Assembly: GCA_964399955.1 (NCBI GenBank)
Contig: CAYNST010000001.1
Location: 1 to 64,000 of the forward strand
Direction: 5' to 3'
Source of the DNA: CAYNST01 sp964399955
GTDB lineage: Bacteria > Pseudomonadota > Gammaproteobacteria > Pseudomonadales > Cellvibrionaceae
DNA: 64,000 nt
The notes under the pieces: model-generated
Databases searched by the model: none
What the model was told of the DNA's origin: nothing
The model's input: the letters and a program-made list of their open reading frames with translations, nothing else
Program-made: the position numbers and the translations under genes
Shown here: in pieces, positions 60,168-64,000 of the stretch
Layout of the letters: each line of letters opens with the position of its first letter
How positions within the stretch are numbered: the first letter of the stretch is position 1

Positions 60168-61889
60168 ATGACGTTGCAACACTTGCTGCCAATACTCAAT
60201 TCTCTGCAAGGCTACCGGCGGGCAACACTGCTTGCCGATTTGCTGGCCGCACTGATCGTCACCGTGATACTGATTCCCCAATCACTGGCCTATGCGCTCC
60301 TGGCCGGGCTGCCAGCGGAGACCGGTCTCTACGCCAGTATTCTGCCACTGCTGGTCTACGCGCTTCTTGGCTCCAGCAGGACCTTGTCGGTAGGCCCCAT
60401 GGCGGTGCTGGCGCTAATGACCGCCAACGCCATAGGCACCGCTCAGCTCCAGCTGCAGGCCCCGCCGCTGATGACTGCGACCACACTGGCGCTGTTGTCG
60501 GGCCTGTTTTTGTTGTTGATGGGGATCATGCGGATGGGTTTTTTTGCAAGCTTTTTGTCCCATCCGGTCATTTCCGGTTTCATCACCGCCTCCGGCCTGA
60601 TGATTGCACTCAGCCAGATCGCCTCACTGCTGGGTATTCAAGGCGGAGGCAGCACGGTGCTGGAGATGGCCGCCAACCTCCGGGCAGGTCTTGCCGGATT
60701 GAATCCGTACAGCCTGGTGCTGGGTGGAGCCGCCCTGGTATTTTTGCTTGGCTGCCGGTGGGGGCTGAGCGGGTGGCTGATTCGCCGGCAGGTGACCGCA
60801 TCAACTGCGCACCTGCTGAGCAAAACCGCGCCCATTGTGGCGGTGGTGGTTTTGAGCCTGGTCACCTGGGTATTCTCTCTGGATCAACGAGTGGCGGTGG
60901 TCGGCGCCGTTCCGCAGTCCTTGCCCCAGCTGCAATGGCCGCACTCCAGTTGGAGCCTGATTCAGCATCTGTGGATGCCGGCGTTGATGATCGCGATCAT
61001 CGCCTATGTGGAGTCGGTTTCGGTGGGCAAGACACTGGCGGCAAAAAGACAGCAAAAGCTGAACCTGAATCAGGAGTTCATTGGCTTGGGCAGCGCCAAT
61101 ATCGCCTCGGCCTTTTGCGGCGGCTTCCCGGTTACGGCGGGGCTTTCCCGCTCGGTGGCCAATTTTGAAGCGGGCGCGGTGACTCAGCTTGCCGGCATCT
61201 TTACAGCCGTTCTGGTTGCCCTGTCCGCCCTCTTCCTCACGCCCCTGCTGTATTTTTTGCCTAAGGCCGTGCTTGCAGCCACCATTATTGTTGCCGTGAT
61301 GGGTCTGTTGGATTTTCAAATTCTGAAAAAAACCTTCATCTACGCCAAAAAAGACTTTGCTGCGGTACTGATCACACTGCTGCTGACTCTGCTGCTGGGA
61401 GTAGAAGTGGGCGTTGCCTCCGGGGTTGGCGCCTCGCTGTTATTGCATGTCTACCGCACGTCGCGCCCGCACATCGCCGAGGTGGGCCTGCTGGAGGGGA
61501 CCCAGCACTTCCGCAACATCAAGCACTTCAAAACACAGACCCTGCCGCAGGTACTGAGCCTGCGTATGGACGCCGGCCTGTTTTTTGCCAATGTGGGGGC
61601 ACTGGAGGACAGAATCTTCAGTGAGCTGGACCAGCGGCCAGGGGTGAAACATGTGGTGTTGCTGTTTAGCGGCATCAACGACTTGGATTTCAGTGCGGCG
61701 GAGGTTTTGCAGGAGATCAACCGACGGCTGCAGGCGCGTGGCATCTTGCTGCACCTGTCGGAGGTCAAAGGCCCGGTGCAGCAAAGGTTGCAGCGTTCGC
61801 CCTTGTTGGACGAGCTGACCGGGCAGGTCTTTTTAACTCACTACGAGGCGCATCGGCGCCTTCAGCGCCAGGAGTCATCCCAAGGTTGA
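60168..61889 (+). CDS. SulP-family anion transporter with STAS domain
   Basis: 573-residue inner-membrane protein. SulP transmembrane domain (about 20-410) with the family signature DLLAALIVTVILIPQSLAYALLAGLP and SVGPMAVLALM; GGFPVTAGLSRSVANFEAGA is a second landmark. C-terminal STAS domain (about 440-560) with LRMDAGLFFANVGALEDRI and FSGINDLDFSAAEVL. SulP proteins transport sulfate, bicarbonate or other anions; the substrate is not predictable. Divergent from the MshQ-like gene (112 bases) and convergent with zero spacing with the next gene. Confidence 0.92.
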   Translation: MTLQHLLPILNSLQGYRRATLLADLLAALIVTVILIPQSLAYALLAGLPAETGLYASILPLLVYALLGSSRTLSVGPMAVLALMTANAIGTAQLQLQAPPLMTATTLALLSGLFLLLMGIMRMGFFASFLSHPVISGFITASGLMIALSQIASLLGIQGGGSTVLEMAANLRAGLAGLNPYSLVLGGAALVFLLGCRWGLSGWLIRRQVTASTAHLLSKTAPIVAVVVLSLVTWVFSLDQRVAVVGAVPQSLPQLQWPHSSWSLIQHLWMPALMIAIIAYVESVSVGKTLAAKRQQKLNLNQEFIGLGSANIASAFCGGFPVTAGLSRSVANFEAGAVTQLAGIFTAVLVALSALFLTPLLYFLPKAVLAATIIVAVMGLLDFQILKKTFIYAKKDFAAVLITLLLTLLLGVEVGVASGVGASLLLHVYRTSRPHIAEVGLLEGTQHFRNIKHFKTQTLPQVLSLRMDAGLFFANVGALEDRIFSELDQRPGVKHVVLLFSGINDLDFSAAEVLQEINRRLQARGILLHLSEVKGPVQQRLQRSPLLDELTGQVFLTHYEAHRRLQRQESSQG

Positions 61890-62231
61890 TCAGTCGGCCG
61901 GTGGGGCCTCACGGCGCTCGTCAATGAACTCCCGGGCTTTCTGGCGGCTGGTATCCAGCGTTGCCCGAGCCGCATTGCCCACATCCTCGGCAGCCCGCTC
62001 CGTGCGCTCGGCCAGGTTCTTGGCAGTACTGCGAGCAGATTTGCCCAATTCTTCAGCCGACTCTTCAGCTCGTTCACCCAGTTCTTCCACGCCGTCGCGG
62101 AAACGCTCGGCAGATTCTTCGAAGGACTCACGCGCAGCGCGGTCTTCGCTATCCTGGTCGCTGCAGGCCTGAAGCGAGACAGCCGCCATCAAAGCGGCAA
62201 TCAAATACACCTGCGGTTTGTTTCTGTTCAC
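61890..62231 (-). CDS. amphipathic-helix lipoprotein
   Basis: 113-residue lipoprotein. The GTG at 62231 is preferred to the earlier ATG because GAGAGGTGG lies 7 bases upstream and a signal with lipobox LQAC follows. The mature part is one long charged amphipathic helix with repeating heptad-like blocks (SAERFRDGVEELGERAEESA, ELGKSARSTAKNLAERTERA), similar to YtxH/late-embryogenesis-like helical proteins. Its stop abuts the SulP stop (61889/61890). Function unknown; envelope protection is a guess. Confidence 0.78.
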   Translation of the reverse strand: MNRNKPQVYLIAALMAAVSLQACSDQDSEDRAARESFEESAERFRDGVEELGERAEESAEELGKSARSTAKNLAERTERAAEDVGNAARATLDTSRQKAREFIDERREAPPAD

Positions 62232-62297
62232 TTCACCACCTCTCAAGTTCTGATATTTTACGGACTTAATTTTGGCAGCGTGCATGATTGCTGCGCA

Positions 62298-63113
62298 CTA
62301 ATCTATGATTCTGAGTTCCAGCTTCACATTGCCTATGGCGATGATATCGCCATTTTTGCAGCGAGCCGACTTGACCGAGATTTGGTTCAGTTTAATGCCG
62401 TTGGTGGAGCCGTTGTCGGTTATGTTCCACTGCTTGCGCTCACAGCGCAGGTAGGCGTGGTCACTGGAGACGGTGGGATCATCCAACACCACATCCGATA
62501 AAGAGCTGCGGCCCAGGCTCCATTGCTGCTCGGCACCAAACGGCAGACGCAGCTCTACCACACGCCCTACACTGCGCCCGCTTCTGACCAGCAACACCGC
62601 CGGCGTACGCTGCTTGTCAAACTTATTGGTATCAATGGTTGCCCTGTCGGCCACGGGTAGAAGCGCCTCATCGGCTGCTTTGTCTTCGGCGGTGCTGGAC
62701 CACTCGCCTGTCTGCATGTAAGACGAGCGGAACATGGTTTTGCCCGACGTACGATCCTGATGACGGTAGGCAGCAAGCTCTTCTTTCAAGCGCCGCTCCG
62801 AGGCCAGATCATTCTGTGGCGGCTCGGGGGCCATCAGCACCAGCTTTTCATCCCCCAGCGTAACCACATCCCCGTGCCGCAACTGGGTGGGCGCATGTAT
62901 TCTCATGCTGTTGACATAGGTGCCGTTGGTGGAGGAAAGGTCCTGGATGGTGACGCCCTCCGCGCTGACCTGCAGTTGTGCATGCTGCCGCGACAGCAGG
63001 CCGGATTCGATAAAAATGTCGCAACTTTTGACCCGCCCGATGGTGTACTCGGGCTGGCTGAGTACGTACAGCAGATCGGAGCGGATACTTTTCAGGCGAT
63101 AAAAGCGCGGCAT
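62298..63113 (-). CDS. double-FHA-domain protein
   Basis: 271 residues. FHA-1 (about 15-95): YTIGRVKSCDIFIESGLLSR then SSTNGTYVNSMRIH. FHA-2 (about 185-265): WSLGRSSLSDVVLDDPTVSS then DNGSTNGIKLNQIS. GAGG 9 bases before the ATG at 63113; a longer ORF rejected. The linker (100-175) is polar with many Ser/Thr. Two phosphothreonine-binding modules suggest a scaffold for Ser/Thr-kinase signalling or type VI secretion-like assemblies, but none of those genes is nearby. Confidence 0.9.
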   Translation of the reverse strand: MPRFYRLKSIRSDLLYVLSQPEYTIGRVKSCDIFIESGLLSRQHAQLQVSAEGVTIQDLSSTNGTYVNSMRIHAPTQLRHGDVVTLGDEKLVLMAPEPPQNDLASERRLKEELAAYRHQDRTSGKTMFRSSYMQTGEWSSTAEDKAADEALLPVADRATIDTNKFDKQRTPAVLLVRSGRSVGRVVELRLPFGAEQQWSLGRSSLSDVVLDDPTVSSDHAYLRCERKQWNITDNGSTNGIKLNQISVKSARCKNGDIIAIGNVKLELRIID

Positions 63114-63382
63114 GGTGTTTACCTCGGGGGGCCGGAAACGTTCAGGGTTGGCCGGCAAGGTTAACCGGCCGCAGAACGCCTGAGGCTAACAATTGTGGGC
63201 ACTGTCTGAAACGCCCTCTGTCACAATCCTGCCAAAGATACCGCAGCCCCAAAGTTCAAACCCGCTGACAGGTTGTTGGCGGCACAGGTTTGTGCCGACG
63301 TGCCCCATCAAAAAACGTGCGGGTACTGCTGCGCGATACAGCTATTCGAGTTGCAGCCCGCCGGCCTGGGTGGCCGCCGCCT

Positions 63383-63688
63383 TCAGCCCTTGTCCCCGGT
63401 GTAGGCCTCAACCCGGGCACGAAGCTTTTGTCCGGGTCTGAAGGTTACCACTCTGCGCGCGGTGATGGGTATTTCCTCCCCGGTCTTGGGGTTCCGTCCT
63501 GGACGCTGACTTTTATCCCGCAACTCGAAATTACCAAACCCCGATAGCTTTACCGACTCGTTTGACTCCAGCGCCTGACGAATTTCATCAAAGAAGGCTT
63601 CCACCAGATCTTTGGCCTCACGCTTGTTGAAGCTCAAGTCTTCAAACAGCTTTTCGGCCAGGTCGGCTTTGGTCAAGGACTCAGACAT
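63383..63688 (-). CDS. ihfA: integration host factor subunit alpha
   Basis: 101-residue DNA-bending protein of the HU/IHF family: opens LTKADLAEKLFEDLSFNKRE, has GFGNFELRDKSQRPGRNPKTG in the beta arm with the proline used for DNA intercalation, and ends with a basic tail. Forms the IHF heterodimer with IhfB and shapes chromosomal DNA. A GAGG 8 bases before the ATG overlaps the pheT stop codon region. The pheT-ihfA pairing is conserved in gammaproteobacteria. Confidence 0.96.
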   Translation of the reverse strand: MSESLTKADLAEKLFEDLSFNKREAKDLVEAFFDEIRQALESNESVKLSGFGNFELRDKSQRPGRNPKTGEEIPITARRVVTFRPGQKLRARVEAYTGDKG

Positions 63689-63692
63689 AGAA

Positions 63693-64000
63693 CTACCTCA
63701 GTTGGGCGTTGTAGTCTTGCTGTAGACGAAGAACCACCTGGGACAGGCAGCTGTTTACCTCTTCTTCTTTCAGCGTTCGGGCCGCGTTTTGGAACACCAG
63801 ATTGAATGCCATACTCTTTTGACTGGGCGCTATGCCCTGACCGCGGTAAACGTCAAACAGGTCCAGTTGCTGTAGCTCCTCGCCGGCGGCAGCGCGAATG
63901 CTGCGCAACAGCTCTTCATAGCTTACCCGATCGTCCACTACCACGGCTAAATCGCGGGTGACGGCGGGGAAGCGCGACACCGGGGTGAAGCGCGGCAAGC
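63693..64000 (-). CDS. pheT: phenylalanine-tRNA ligase beta subunit, 3' end
   Basis: The window edge cuts this gene; about 102 C-terminal residues are present. They form the ferredoxin-like anticodon-binding (FDX-ACB) domain: SRFPAVTRDLAVVVDDRVSY, IRAAAGEELQQLDLFDVYRG and KSMAFNLVFQNAARTLKEEE, ending in the usual LRLQQDYNAQLR. PheT binds and charges tRNA-Phe together with PheS. TAG stop at 63693-63695, 4 bases before the ihfA start. Upstream part lies outside the window. Confidence 0.95.
   Translation of the reverse strand, partial: LPRFTPVSRFPAVTRDLAVVVDDRVSYEELLRSIRAAAGEELQQLDLFDVYRGQGIAPSQKSMAFNLVFQNAARTLKEEEVNSCLSQVVLRLQQDYNAQLR

Noticed and set aside
60092..61168. 358-codon plus-strand ORF
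   Set aside because: Out-of-frame overlap with the SulP gene; product is Arg/Gly/Ala-rich without pattern.
63114..63382. tRNA-Pro or MerR-type gene expected after ihfA in some gammaproteobacteria
   Set aside because: No tRNA cloverleaf or MerR-like reading frame was found in this gap.

Overview
The window looks like a chromosomal segment of a Gram-negative gammaproteobacterium, most likely a carbohydrate-degrading member of the Cellvibrionales (Cellvibrio/Saccharophagus/Marinimicrobium type). The reasons are the pheT-ihfA order at the right edge, many lipobox lipoproteins, a MshQ-like pilus-locus protein, a poly-serine linker behind a lipobox in a secreted redox enzyme, a GH5 endoglucanase and moderately high GC. 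This placement is inference; no rRNA is present. No tRNA, CRISPR array, transposase or prophage gene was recognised. One 100-N scaffold gap lies at 31857-31956.

Layout. 0.15-2.4 kb: four-lipoprotein operon (CsgG-like, small lipoprotein, DUF4810, GNA1162/DUF799). 2.5-13.9 kb, all minus strand: DMT membrane protein, SDR plus GH15 operon, two large secreted PQQ-type sugar dehydrogenases with unusual extra domains, a GGDEF protein with a degenerate active site, and an HPF/RaiA-cold-shock fusion. 13.9-15.2 kb: 1.3 kb without a convincing gene. 15.2-26.9 kb: a compact plus-strand cluster of ten genes, mostly joined by ATGA overlaps: UDP-glucuronate decarboxylase type and other sugar-nucleotide epimerases, a glycosidase-epimerase fusion, a zinc-type dehydrogenase, a Gfo/Idh oxidoreductase, four glycosyltransferases (three CgeB-like) and a methyltransferase. 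It encodes nucleotide-sugar supply, transfer and methylation but no flippase, polymerase or exporter.

27-43.5 kb resembles a stress or envelope-protection island: a 54-residue acidic protein with an SFPASDPPS tail, two ferritin-like proteins, DUF2383 and hemerythrin proteins, an Asd-type sugar dehydrogenase, a ZIP-like membrane protein, GH5, RhlE helicase, GH13 alpha-glucosidase, and two copies of a two-gene module encoding exported proteins with a nine-residue beta-type repeat followed by a PRC-barrel-like domain. A lipoprotein with a looser version of that repeat lies upstream.

43.5-64 kb: zinc-ribbon protein, nucleotide-sugar transferase-like protein, FHA proteins, a receiver-only protein, a YfiR + CHASE-HAMP hybrid histidine kinase pair, an unpaired TpsB-type outer-membrane transporter, a receiver-GGDEF protein, a second Gfo/Idh oxidoreductase, a large MshQ-like LamG protein, a SulP transporter, an amphipathic lipoprotein, a double-FHA protein, ihfA and the 3' end of pheT.

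Common themes are periplasmic sugar oxidation, glycan or glycolipid synthesis, oxidative or desiccation-type protection, and c-di-GMP/phosphorelay signalling at the envelope. The strongest candidates for something undescribed are the 15-27 kb glycosyl cluster with its fused glycosidase-epimerase and the duplicated nonapeptide-repeat/PRC module.
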